NCBI RefSeq assembly: GCF_932294415.1
Contig: NC_065535.1
Location: 24,144,782 to 24,208,781, forward strand
Direction of reading: 5' to 3'
DNA from: Quercus robur
Lineage: Eukaryota; Streptophyta; Magnoliopsida; Fagales; Fagaceae
Length of the DNA: 64,000 nucleotides
Shown: one piece after another, positions 10,867 through 22,400 of the stretch
Layout: the number at the start of each line of letters is the position of its first letter
Numbering within the stretch: the first letter of the stretch is position 1
The notes under the pieces: model-generated
Told to the model about the DNA's origin: nothing
The model's database searches: none
What the model saw: the letters and a program-made list of their open reading frames with translations, nothing else
Translations under genes and position numbers: made by a program

Positions 10867-13705
10867 TTAGTCAAAAATTTCATCATCTTCATCAGGAAGA
10901 GGTTGTGCAGCTGCTTTCTCCAACTCAGATTCATGCCTGAACAATAATCCAACCATAATTTATGTTAGCAAGAGTTATTCAGCAAAGCAATAGCAGTGAA
11001 CATGCTATTCATTACAAAATTTCTTGGTAGAATAATGATTATAATATATCGTTGGAAGAATTTTCTTAAAAACTATACTTCAGTGGGAGTCACTAAGCAG
11101 TAAATGATCACCCACCAGGGCCACCACTTCAACTAGTTTGGTTCCTTTATTAAACCATTTTAGCTTTATCAATACTGGAGAAATTATTCCATACACCCGG
11201 TTTATTACACCCCTCACCTAAATGTGGATCTCTTGTGTGGAACCGCATGAGGAGGTTCACCTTTTATGTGAGGAAATGTAAACCGGGCGCACTGAATAAT
11301 TTAACACAAAAGTGGCCAGCCCAGTCAGACCTATGGAAAACTGACAATTGACTGTTAGTTTTTGTTATTGAATGGCTAGATGCTTGACTGTTCCTGAGTT
11401 CCTACAATGCACATCAAAAGTCCACAAGGCTCAAGCCCAAGTAAATTGTCAGATTTACTCACTCCCAGCCAGTGTCTATTTATGGTGCTTTCCCTTATAT
11501 TGAATTAAGAAGCATGTTTAAAAGTTAAAAATAAAAAATCAGAGAGGGACTATCACTTACTGTGCTTGTGCAGCCATGTCAATTTGAACTTCAGGAGGAG
11601 CAAGGGCAGGTGATTCAACAAAGCGTAGATCAACATTTCTGCAGTTAACAGTGAACATATCAGTAAGCAGAGGCGGTATGAGAAACAAAAACACAGCAAA
11701 AAAAAAAATCAAATGAAATAAAATAAATACACTAGAACATTACCCTGCTAGCTTTCTGGCAAGGTACAAGAAAGGTTTCTCAAAGTTGTAATTGCTCTTT
11801 GCAGAAATTTCATAGTACTGAAGATTTTTCTTCCTGTGAAAGGTAACTTGCTTTGCTTTCACCTGCCTGTTTTTGACATCTACCTTGTTACCACATAAAA
11901 CTATTGGAATGTTGTCACAGACCCTGATAAAAAAGAAACAAATAAGTCACTTAGAAGACCAGTTGTACAAGGCAAAAGGGACAGAGCAGTAAAGAGTCTA
12001 GCCAAGCCAAGTATTAAAAGTTTAGGATTGTTCATTAATTTTATTTCAAACACGAGCCGAGCTTGAACTTGTCACCGAACTAAATTACTTGTTCAAACTA
12101 AATTCGTTTTCTTGTCAAACAAGCTTTAACTTATACTTTTCCCGTATATGATAAACACTATGACTAACATTGCTTACCCATTGACAAATCTTCAATGCCA
12201 ATAATTAATAACTAAATTATAATTGAAATTATATTATTTGAGTTAATTATAAAAAGTGATTTTTTGTTAATGAACTTATAAATTTTAGAATCACCAACTT
12301 TGTATTGTTGAAAATTATATATAATTTTTACTACAAATTGAATATTTATATTATTAATAAATTATAATTTGATATCTTATAAATTCATTTACAAACTTAC
12401 ACAATCCAATCTCAAGTCTACATAAGTGTATTTATATACATGTATGCATACATATGTATATATTATATATACTTAAATCGAGTCTCACATTCACAATTAT
12501 GTTCATGAAAATGTATGTATATTATATTTGAGCTTAGATTTTTTAAACTAAAGCCTAAATTAGGCCCAAGTTTGGCTCATTTGTTACAAAAACAAAGATG
12601 AACAATAATTATCCCGAGCCGAGCTCCAACTGTTCATAATAAGCTCAGTTCATTTATAGTCCTAAGAACAGCAGCCATTGTAGCAGCATTATGATAGATT
12701 AGGTGAAACATAAAATTAAAAAAAGAAAACGAAAGGGCATCATCAATTACATTAACTCACCTGCAGAGATCCCGGTGCCATGTTGGAACATTTTTGTATG
12801 TCAATCGAGCTGTGACATCAAACATGATGATAGCACACTGTCCATGAATACTGCAAATCAAAAAAGTTCAGAAAAACCAAATGTCAGATATGAACGAATG
12901 AAAGATTAAAACCAATTTACCTATAACAAAGTAGAACTAAACACAACAAAACTAAAAAGTTCGGGAAAAAAAAAAAAAAAAATGCAGTGACTCAGGACAG
13001 AACCAGAGTCCAGACACTATAAATTGCAGAATCAAAATCCAAAACAACACAAGATGGGCTTATTTCGTAAAGCAAAATTTCTTGTTCTTTTAGCATTCTC
13101 TTAATGTAGAAGGAAATTAAAAGGCATTATTAATATAAGCAAGAATTCCAAGTTTCTATACATGCAATAGCCAAAGACTCAATCTCAATTTTCACAAAAA
13201 GGATTAAGATCATACTAATAACCGTCGCGGAGTCCACCGAATTTCTCCTGACCAGCAGTGTCCCAGCAGTTGAACCTGATCTTCCCATAATTCGTGAAGA
13301 AGTCCAGCGGATGAACTTCCACGCCGATTGTTGCTGTGATCAAAACACAATTTCCCACATTCTATTATTATTATCAATTATTTACAGAGCAAAACCTAAC
13401 CTAAAAGAATCAGAATCAGAAAAACAAAAGGAGAAATTTATGAGATTGTTATTTAGTTGAGTTGTATTCATGTTCTTACGCTCATATCTCTTCTCAAACT
13501 CTCCAGTAAGGTGGCGTTTCACAAACGTGGTTTTGCCTGCACAATTCACAAACGCAATCAATCAATCAATCAATCCAAAAAAAAAAAAAACACCATTGAT
13601 CAACAAGGATTGTCAGAATTTAAATATACCAGTTCCGCCATCGCCGACGATGACGAGCTTGAAGCAAGGGGGATCCTGATGAGTGGTGGCCTGAGTCTGA
13701 TTCAT
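10867..13705 (-). CDS. GTP-binding nuclear protein Ran, copy 1 (222 aa, 7 coding exons)
   Basis: Small GTPase driving nucleocytoplasmic transport and spindle assembly. Coding exons on the minus strand: 13705-13630, 13536-13480, 13333-13216, 12850-12761, 11923-11744, 11638-11561 and 10936-10867. They total 669 bases, with GT-AG introns and frame kept at every junction. Motifs: P-loop GDGGTGKT (about 21-28), effector loop [21 protein letters not shown], and [12 protein letters not shown]. The C-terminus is acidic (DEDDEIFD). Unusual points: a divergent N-terminus ([17 protein letters not shown]) instead of the usual MALPNQQTV type, and N-Y swaps around KIRFNCWD. The start chosen is the first ATG of the spliced message; an intron (13816-13712) lies in the 5' leader just before it. 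Paralogue of the gene at 38737-40937. Confidence 0.93.
11180..11318. mobile_element. MITE in a Ran intron
   Basis: The left side aaattattccatacacccgg and the complement of the right side (aaattattcagtgcgcccgg) are inverted repeats extending over about 45 bases (cctcac, ggttcacc). It sits wholly inside the intron between exons 11744-11923 and 11561-11638 and does not touch splice sites. Confidence 0.65.
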
Positions 13706-13711
13706 TGCCGC

Positions 13712-13816
13712 CTAATAACAGTAATACACACTATGGATTGCCATGTGAATACTTATATCAGAATTTAACAAACAAACAATAATAACCCTAACAATAACAA
13801 CAACAACAATTATTAC
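13712..13816 (-). other. Intron in the 5' leader of Ran copy 1
   Basis: The donor ccag|gtaata (13817/13816) and acceptor attag|GCGGCAATG (13712/13711) bracket 105 bases. Its position corresponds to the first intron of Ran copy 2, where the upstream exon ends in the start codon itself. Confidence 0.7.
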
Positions 13817-13926
13817 CTGGAGAAAGAAAGGGGCTCACAATTTTTTGTTGATACGAAACAGAGGGAATTTTGTATTTGGAATTTGAGAGTTTTTATTATG
13901 TGCTCTGTTTGATGGCTCTTGAGATC

Positions 13927-13934
13927 TTTATATG
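13927..13934 (-). promoter_or_regulatory. TATA box of Ran copy 1
   Basis: Read on the minus strand this is CATATAAA. It lies about 110 bases upstream of the leader exon's end at 13817 and is the only TATA-like match at a suitable distance. Inferred from position and sequence only. Confidence 0.6.
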
Positions 13935-14099
13935 CGGGTTCCTGACTTTTATTCCACGCTATTGGTACCAATCCCGCTTAAATTCTCCGCTTCAATTATA
14001 GCCCTACACCTTTACACTTCGTTCGGTTAGTTACACTTTCACTACGCTACACGCAATTTCCTTATTTGTGCAAGTTTCAAGAGAAATGCAATCTCCGCC

Positions 14100-14297
14100 C
14101 AATGCTTTTACAATAAATTTAGTTAGCACTTTTACAATTAATTTGAAGTAGTAAGTTGTTATTAGCTGTTATTAGTAGACAAAAAAATAATTTTAAATTA
14201 AAATTTTCAATGATGGATTCAACTTAAGACCAATAACATCAGCTTATTATCTATGATTTGTTTTGAAAATATTATAAAAATGTTGTGAATGTAACAC
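14100..14297. mobile_element. MITE of the acaacaaat family
   Basis: The left end (cttttacaataaat) and right end (atttgttttgaaaatatt, then aaaatgttgtgaat) are inverted repeats, with the family phrase gtaagttgttattagctg inside. Diverged copy. Confidence 0.55.
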
Positions 14298-14352
14298 TTC
14301 TCAAGTTTAATAAGCTTGACGAATCCTTAGTGTTATATATTAACATTATTCT

Positions 14353-14482
14353 CATAACAAATTTTAGGTAACAAACTATTATTGGATGATAAAAAAAAAT
14401 TATTAATAGTAGACCCAAATTAAAACTATTAACAACTTAGGCTAAGATTTGTTGTAAAATTGATGTGAAAATGTGATGAACT
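14353..14482. mobile_element. Second MITE of the acaacaaat family
   Basis: The left end ataacaaattttaggtaac and right end gatttgttgtaaaattgat are inverted repeats around an AT-rich centre. It lies 55 bases from the previous copy. Confidence 0.5.
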
Positions 14483-15081
14483 TAGCATTATTGTTAGGCC
14501 TTATCCTCTCTCTCCCTTCTACAAGTTAGCGTTTCCTCCTGCCCCACTTTTTTTGGTTTTATTTGGGTTCGATTCGAACCCAGAAGTTTTAGATTCCGTT
14601 TTGACTATGTGTTTGCGTAGGAAAATAAAAATTATTTGGAATCAGAAATTGGGACACCAAAAATTCCTCCATTTTAGCTTTTATAAAATGTGAAAGAATC
14701 CTCTCTTGTTTCCAACACTTTGATCCTCTTTTTAAGTTACAAAATTCAAGATTCAATTCTACAGAGTACGGACTTAACAACACTTTTCTTTTTCGCTCCA
14801 AAGTGGGCCAGGTCCCTTCTTCATTTAATTGGGCCTCATATTCAATTCTGGGCTTTGTTAATATAATTGTTGATTGTGATGCCTCTGTCTGAAGTTGTCA
14901 CGCTACTCTCTCTCAAGCAACTCAAATTCTAATAGGCTCTTTAACCCGAATTTGAATGAATGCAGGAATTCTCTTGGGGCATTTCATGAAGTCAAAGATT
15001 CAGCATAACTACTACATGGAAACTGTGGATCAACTCCTAAAGTTGGCTTATGTTTATCCTCCTAGTGGGTAATGACATATC
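14483..15081. other. Spacer with one exon-like stretch
   Basis: No confirmed gene. After a splice-acceptor-like aatgcag (14960-14966) there is an open frame of about 35 codons (LLGHFMKSKIQ..., LLKLAYVYPPSG) ending in TAA near 15072. It may be a displaced exon, but I could not identify it. Confidence 0.3.
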
Positions 15082-15812
15082 TGTTGGATATATTTCAACA
15101 ATTTACTGATGTAATAAAGCAAAAGAAACAAAACACGTATCTAAAATTAAACAATAACACAAAATATATATAATAGGCAAAAGTAATAAACAAATACTGA
15201 ATATAAATAATAAGAAATTTACAAATAATTGAAGACTCACAGACTAGATGCTTGAAAGGATGAACAATGAGTGAAAGGATGAACAATTGAGATCAAGTCT
15301 TGTGTTTTACATAATTTCCTTAAAGCAGATTTCGCCCCTCACACTTTTACTGTGGTGACTCATGGACATCTACCTCCCAGGATAAAATGATCAAACAACA
15401 CGAAGATGAAGCACTCAAGGTCATGCTCTACGAACTACTCAATGCCTCTTTCTCTCTCTTTGACACAAAATGAATGAACAAAAATCTCACTGGGAGAGTT
15501 TTCTCAGAAAAAGTTCTTTTTCATGAATAAGGGACAATGAAACTATACATAACTTAAAACTGAAACACTGTTTCAGAGATAATTGCTGTATACAGACTTA
15601 CTTTCTCAAAAATAAAATAATAAAATATTATTATTAATTGGATAAGTGGGCCTAGTCCACACATGCCTAAAGCCCAACCTAATATCCAACCCAAACTCAT
15701 ATTCTCTATCATTTCCAATGTGGGACTCAAGGATTTTCACCACTTATAATAACACCTTCAAGTGAATATAGAAAACATCAATTTCTTATTCACTCCATGC
15801 TATTTTTCAACA
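15082..15812. mobile_element. Solo LTR, copia-like, 731 bp
   Basis: It begins tgttggatatatttcaaca and ends tttttcaaca, the TG...CA form with a short terminal inverted repeat typical of copia LTRs. It is flanked by atatc (15077-15081) and gtatc (15813-15817), a 5-bp duplication with one change. No internal retroelement genes are attached, so it probably arose by recombination between two LTRs. Confidence 0.7.
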
Positions 15813-16416
15813 GTATCTTCTATCTTAAACTTAGACTGCTTTTCTGTTTGTACCACCTACTTGGACTTGGTCCAGGTTAACTCTATTATCTAATGCGGTG
15901 TGAGTGGGTTGAGAATGAAATTGAAATTGGCGTAGATGAACTTGATCAACCTACCTTTGTAGAGTGAGCCTAGGCCAAAAAATTAGACTTGACCTTGGGC
16001 TTGGTGTCTTGGCATCAGCAACAAACCTTTTAGGGTTTTTGATGACTCGAACTCGAGCTCTACATCCACTAATGTTGCCAACCAGAGAGAGAGAGAGGAA
16101 TGGCTGAGAGAAAATAAAGAATAAAAAGAAGATACATGATACAAAGTTCTCGCTAGTGAAATCGTGTATTCTTGGTTTACGCCTTAGGAATGAATCTAAA
16201 GGACCCTGCCTTGATAAAATTCAGCATCATTCTATATATATGAAGCATGGAAACACCTAGGAAATAAATTTCAATTTTTGTTTTCTAACAATAGATAACA
16301 AATTTCTAAAACCTATTGTGACAATACCAAAAAAGATAACATTTAGAGAGACTCATTGAATTTATGTATTTAAAGCATAGTTATCAAAACTGACTTGAAA
16401 GTTGACAAGACTAAAG
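15813..16416. other. Spacer, no gene
   Basis: AT-rich DNA with a short ga-repeat near 16084-16097. No coding or RNA signal recognised. Confidence 0.45.
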
Positions 16417-17101
16417 GTAGGGGCGGCTTGATGCATTGAGGAGCCTAAAGCGAAAAATGAATTGGGGCTTTTATATATTTAAAAATGACTTTAAAAAAAT
16501 CTAAATATTGCTTAAACTCTATTATCTTGTTAGATGCAAAATTACTAATTAATATGAACCACCTAGAAATTTATTTTGACAATGTCTATAGATGTAAAAA
16601 ATTTGACAAAACTTTTCATACCTGTTGATGTGACAGATTAATAATGGTATGTAAAAAAATGATATTAATGATAGACCTAGATGAGAATTGTTAAAAATTT
16701 GCCAACTCAATTGTTGTGAAAAATCTTGTGAAATTTTTTGTGTATTGCTCTTTTATTTTTAAAAGTGTTAAATTCATAACATTTTCACAACAAATTCTAA
16801 GTGTTAAGTTGTTACTAGTTCTAATTTGAACCTACCATTGAAATTATTTTTTTAACCACCAATAACAGCCAGTAACATCTTGCTACTTAGAATTTATAGT
16901 GAAAGTATTGTGTAAAATATTGTGAATGTAGAATTTCTTTTTTGTAAAAAAAATTACTATTTTATTTATTGGCTAATATTTGGGCTTAATTAATAATATT
17001 AAAATGAAAGAAATAGCTCTATTGGTTAAAATTAGGGGGCCTTTTTTTTACCCGGGGCCTTAGGCAACTACCTCCCTTACTTATATGTTAGAGCCGGCTG
17101 T
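16417..17101. mobile_element. Non-autonomous hAT element with 8-bp target duplication
   Basis: The perfect 8-base duplication gactaaag flanks the element (16409-16416 and 17102-17109). The ends resemble hAT termini: ggggcggcttgatgc on the left, and on the right gagccggct followed by gt. Inner phrases gcctaaag and ggccttaggc mirror each other. About 685 bp with no transposase. It contains a smaller MITE at 16770-16935, which is therefore younger. Confidence 0.75.
16770..16935. mobile_element. MITE nested in the hAT element
   Basis: The left part (cataacattttcacaacaaat) and right part (agaatttatagtgaaagtat, then aatattgtgaatg) are inverted repeats. It shares the internal phrase aagttgttactag with the MITE at 7116-7278. 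Confidence 0.6.
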
Positions 17102-17186
17102 GACTAAAGGACTAGTTTAGTAGTTCAACTAGACGTTCATCTTATACATATACACACACGAAAACCATTTGTTCATTAATTGAATC

Positions 17187-17968
17187 TGTTCGCGGGGCCG
17201 GGGGGGGGGGGGGGGGGGGGCTATAGCCCAAAGTAATGAGTTAGGCCTTGTCCGAGGACACTAGCAAATCTGAGGAGACAAATGTGACTTAGATGACCTA
17301 TGTTACAAGCCTTATCATTAGACAAAGAAAATAAGTCCGAGGAGGAACTTCTCCTCGGACGCTGAAAGTCCGGAGCAAATGTATATTTAAACTGTTGAAG
17401 CACACTTCCTAAACACGTGAAAGGGAAGAAAACTCAAAATATCTAAGGAAAGGCTGCCACCACCACATTAAATGCACCACAACTGCTTTTCTGGCCGCAT
17501 TAATGTGGAGAAGACCTCTAAACAGTACTGCCTTGGCTGCCGCAACTCACAAAGGACTGAAAGGGGTGTCTGATGGGATGGGTGCTCAAGTAGGAGTCCA
17601 GGTGACTAACAAGTGTAAAGTCCAGATGATCAAAAATAGCCTATATAATGTAAAAAGCTCCTATAGAAAAAAGGAGGAAAGAGAACGGGAGTATGTAAAA
17701 GAACCCTATTGTGGTGATCTATAATCATAAGTAAAAATTCTAGCCTCCTTGGACAGAAAGTCCTTCAACCATGACAGATTTTATTTCGTGTTTATTTACT
17801 CCCAAATCCCATGCAAGCCGTTGCTTAACTCATTTTAACCTAGAAGTCGTTGCTTGACTTATTTTAACCTAGTTCTTTGGCCCATACTCTACAAAAATTC
17901 ATTGTATTGGGCTCTTTTGGCCAGGATTCCATAAAGTCCAAGCTTGGGCTCCAAATCTAATCCTTACA
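17187..17968 (+). repeat. 5' LTR of gypsy copy A
   Basis: It ends ccaaatctaatccttaca and is followed two bases later by the primer-binding site. It aligns along its length with the split 3' LTR, with a few percent differences, mostly transitions. The first about 34 bases differ: where the 3' LTR has tgtgggagggggg, this one has tgttcgcggggcc and then a 21-base G run (17200-17220). Includes a TATA-like tatataatg at about 17642-17650. Confidence 0.9.
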
Positions 17969-17970
17969 AT

Positions 17971-17987
17971 TGGCGCCGTCTGTGGGA
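17971..17987 (+). promoter_or_regulatory. Primer-binding site of gypsy copy A
   Basis: tggcgccgtctgtggga begins two bases after the LTR. Its TGGCGCC start and position are those of a tRNA primer-binding site in plant gypsy elements. The priming tRNA cannot be named with confidence by eye. Confidence 0.75.
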
Positions 17988-18021
17988 AGAACTTGAGTGT
18001 TAGTGAGTACGACGGTTAAAC

Positions 18022-19352
18022 ATGGCAGGATCAGGTCCACACCAAGAAAATCCACGCCAAACCGATCCCCAGCGGATAGAACCCATTGGGCCTCAGCGGC
18101 AAAGTAATCTTCTTGACCCTGAGCCAAATCTGGGCAATGAAAGGAACCAAGAGGGAAGTGTACATACTACTCAGACGAGCCAAAGCCACTCCCAAGTAGG
18201 CAATCATATATCCCAAAGACAAAACAATCGTCTGGCCATACAGCGAGAGATAGACGACCTGAAAAAGAGGTTGCGCCATGCACAGCAAAGGTGGTCCCCT
18301 TCTAGCTCCGACATATCCTCTAATGAGGAAGAGGATGTCAGTTATAGGCGGAGATCAAGAACTCCCCCAAGCGAAACCTTCTCCTATGAAAAGGAGTAGC
18401 GTCATGAACGGAGACATAATAACCCATCTAGTAAGGGTCTGGGTAAAGATGCCATGAACAAAACTCTAGATCAGATCTCCAAGTCACCCTTCACGCACAG
18501 GATAAAAGGGGCTAGACTGCCACGGTGTTTCCACCAACCTACGTTCACCATTTATAATGGCCGAACAGACCCTGTGGAGCATGTGAGCCAGTTTAACCAA
18601 AGAATGGCTATGCATTCTCAAAATGAGGCTTTGATGTGTAAAGTTTTTCCGTCCAGTCTAGGACCTGTGGTGATGAGGTGGTTCAACAGCTTGAAGACGA
18701 ATTCCATAGATTCCTACAAGCAGCTCACCCAAGCTTTTTGTTCCTGTTTTATTACGAATAGCAGGGTTCCTCGGCCTCTGAGTTCGTTGTTATCATTATC
18801 CATGCATGAAGGGGAAACTTTAAAGTCATATTCGGATAGATATTGAGAGATGTACAACGAGATGGATGGTAACCACGACAACGTCGCCATCAGCATGTTT
18901 AAAAGTGGTCTCCCCACTGAGCATTGTTTAAGGAGGTCCCTAACTGGTAAGCTTGTTACCAGCGTTCGTCAACATATGGACAGGATTGACAAATACAAAA
19001 GGGTGGAAGAGGACCAACTAGAGGGAAAGGAAAGTAGATCATCCCTCACAAGAGGAATGATTTCAAGTCGGAACGATACAACAGCAACCATCCGAGAAGA
19101 GATTTCGCGGGACAATCTGGACTAATCAACATGCAAGCGGTTAATGCTGTATTCAGAGAGCTAGTGCAACTGGTTCTGGAGAAAGTCAAGAACGAACCTT
19201 TCTTCAAGTGGCCGAATAAAATGGTCGGGGACTCCTTAAAACGCAACCAGAGTCTGTATTATCAGTACCACAAAGACCACGGACATACCACCGAAGACTG
19301 CAGGAATTTATGGAACCACCTGGATCAGTTGGTCCGAGAGGGAAAGTTATAG
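18022..19352 (+). pseudogene. gag of gypsy copy A, broken
   Basis: Starts at ATG 18022, 53 bases past the LTR. The N-terminal part is glutamine- and arginine-rich and hydrophilic. The retrotransposon gag core follows (about 18540-18950: FTIYNGRTDPVEHV, then SLKTNSIDSYKQL). A degenerate zinc-knuckle region (HKDHGHTTEDC) lies at about 19266-19300, where the first cysteine position reads tyrosine. In-frame stops occur at 18397-18399 and 18844-18846, and the frame shifts between 19125 and 19131. No longer able to make a capsid protein. Confidence 0.85.
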
Positions 19353-19430
19353 CACCTCTTACACCCTTCTAGCGGTCATCTGGGCCAGGCAGTCCAAGAA
19401 CTCCGGAAAGACATATCTTTAAGACCTCTC

Positions 19431-22400
19431 ATGCATACGATAAACGTCATTCTCGCTGCTCTGGGGAGAACCGGCTCTTTTCCCTCCAAGGTAATGTCTG
19501 TGGCTCGGCTCTCCACCGGGGACAACAATAGGGAATCCAAAAGGCCTAAGAGGGGGAACTCACTTGTGTTGGGATTCTCGAACGAGGATAAGATTGGAAC
19601 CATCCAACCCCACGACGATGCTTTGGTAGTTACACTTAGAATTGGAGGTTTTGATTTGAAGAGAGTACTGATAGACCAGGGTAGTGCTGTAGAAGTAATG
19701 TACCCTGATCTGTACAAGGGGCATAATCTAAAGCCTGAGGACCTAATGGTGTATGATTCCCTTTTGGTAAGTTTCGAAGGGAAGACTGTCACACCAAGGG
19801 GACAGATCAGGCTGCCTATACAAACCAGATCAAACGTGGTGGAGGTGAATTTTATTGTAGTCAACGCCTACTCACCGTACACGGCCATAGTGGCCAGACC
19901 TTGGCTCCACGCCCTGAGAGCCATTTCTTCTTCGCTTCACCAGAAGGTAAAATACCTGTCAGAGGGCCGAGTAGAGGAGATTATGGGAAATTAAGCCATG
20001 GCTAGGCAATGCATGGTGGCTGCCATCTCACGTCTGTCCAGTGCAGAATCCTCGGCATCTGTAAGAAAGGACTTATAGCAATCAGTCACCTCGGCAATAC
20101 CTGTTGATAAGCCAGCCGAGGCAATAAAATGCGAAAGTCTAGAAAGGGTTACTGTTGAAAACGACCCAGAGATATTTTTTCAAGTCGGCTTGGAACTACC
20201 CCTCCGAGAAAGAGAGGAATTGATTGGGTTTCTGAGAAAAAATGTTGACGTATTTGCATGGGATGCCTACGACGCCCCGGGGTTTGATCCGAATCTCATT
20301 TGCCACTACCTAAACGTCAACCCATCCTCTATTCCTAAAAAGTAACCACCCCGACACCCGTCGAAAGAGCATGCCTACACTGTTAAGGACGAAGTGACGA
20401 AGCTGAAAAAGGCAGGGGCTATCAAAGAAGTTTTTTACCCCGAGTGGTTAGCAAATACAGTAGTGGTAAAAAAGAAGACCGGGAAATGGCGAGTCTGCGT
20501 AGACTTCACAGACTTAAACAAGGCGTGCCCAAAAGACCCATTCCCAATGCCTTGGATAGACCAGTTGGTAGACGCAACTATAGGCCACCCTCAAATAAGC
20601 TTCCTGGATGCCTTCTAAGGTTATCATCAAGTACCACTGGCCTCGGAAGATCAAGAGAAAAAAGCATTCATGACACCCGTCGGAAACTACCACTACAAAA
20701 TGATGCATTTCGGTTTAAAGAATGCAGGGTCTACCTACCAAAGGATGATGACCAGAATGTTTGAATCACAACTAGGTAAGAGTATTGAAGTGTACATAAA
20801 CGATATGGTAGTAAAAAGTAAAGTGGTATCCGAGCATGTGAGAGATCTTGAAGTTATCTTTGGCATCTTAAGATAACACAAACTGCGTCTCAACGCCTCT
20901 AAGTGCTCATTTGGTGTCGGGTCCGGCAAATTTTTGGGCTATATGGTAACTCACAGGGGAATAGAGGTGAGCCCAAACCAAATCAATGCAATTCATAACT
21001 TACAAGCTCCTCGGAACCCAAAAGAAGTCCAGAAACTCACTGGAATGATCACGGCATTGAATCGGTTTATTTCCCAATCTGTAGACCGATGCCATCCTTT
21101 CTATCTCCTGATGAACAAGTGGAAAGGATTTGAATGGTTTGAGGACTGTGCCTTAGCCTTCCAGCAACTTAAAGAATACCTGTCACGACCGCCCATCATG
21201 TCTAGCCCTGAGGCCGACGGAGTTCTATTCGTCTACCTAGCGGTGGCCCTTCACGCTGTGAGCTTGGTGTTAATATGGGTTGACAACGGCGTGCAACGGC
21301 CAGTTTACTATGTAAGTAAGTCGTTACATGAGGCCGAAGTGCGTTACTTACCATTGGAAAAGGCAATTCTTGCAGTAGTGCATACCACACGGAAACTCCC
21401 CCACTACTTCCAAGCACACACGACCGTTGTCCTGACTCAACTTCCCCTAAGGTCGGTGCTCTGGAGCGCCGATTACACAGGAAGAATTGCCATGTGGAGT
21501 GTGCTCCTAGGGGCTTTTGATATTAAATACATGCCTCAGACCTCTATTAGGGGCCAAGTTCTCGCTGATTTGATAGCCGAATTTACTGAACCCCCAGTAG
21601 AAGCAGTAGTAGAGGAGGAAAACATGGATGGAAAATCGGTTGGAACAATCTCTGCACAAGGAGCCTCACGGTGGAAGATCTACGTTGATGGAGCGGCAAG
21701 CCAAAGGGGATCTAGGGTAGGGCTGGTGCTAATATCCCCTGAGAAGATTACCATTGAAAATTCATTAAGACCAGGGTTCTCGGCTACAAACAACGAGGCC
21801 AAGTATTAGGCTTCGTTGCAAGGAATGGCCATGGTGCAAAAAATGGGGGGAAAGGCATTAGAAGTGTTCTCAGATTCCAGACTGGTTGTAGGCCAGGTGA
21901 GGGGCGAGTTGGAAGCTGGGGATGTAAGAATGCAGGAATACCTCGGTCTAGTCAAACGCTTGCAATCAGACTTTGAATTTTTCAACTTTACGCACGTCTC
22001 TAGAAGCGGGAACACACATGTTGATTCATTGGCCACTCTTGCCACTTCCTCGGAGCAAGATCTACCTCGAATCATCCTTGTTGAGGATTTATACAAGACA
22101 GATGCAATCAAAAAGGATATGGCTCGAATCCATCAGGTTAGAGTAAGTCCGAGCTGGATGGATTCCATAGTGAGTTTTCTCAAGGATGATGTGTTGCCCG
22201 AAGAGAAATTGGAAGCCGAGAAAGTACGCAGAAAAGCTTCTCGGTTCTGGTTGTCAGAAGATCACAAGCTATACAAGCGCTCCTATTTTGGGCCATATTT
22301 ATTATGCGTACACCCAAAAGCATCAGAGATATTACTCGAAGAACTGCACGAAGGAATTTGTGGGAGCCACACAGAAGGAAGCTCGCTGGCACACAAAGCC

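Noticed and set aside
17221..17403. Minus-strand 60-codon frame repeated at 27738-27920
   Set aside because: It lies in both LTRs of gypsy copy A and is LTR sequence, not a gene.
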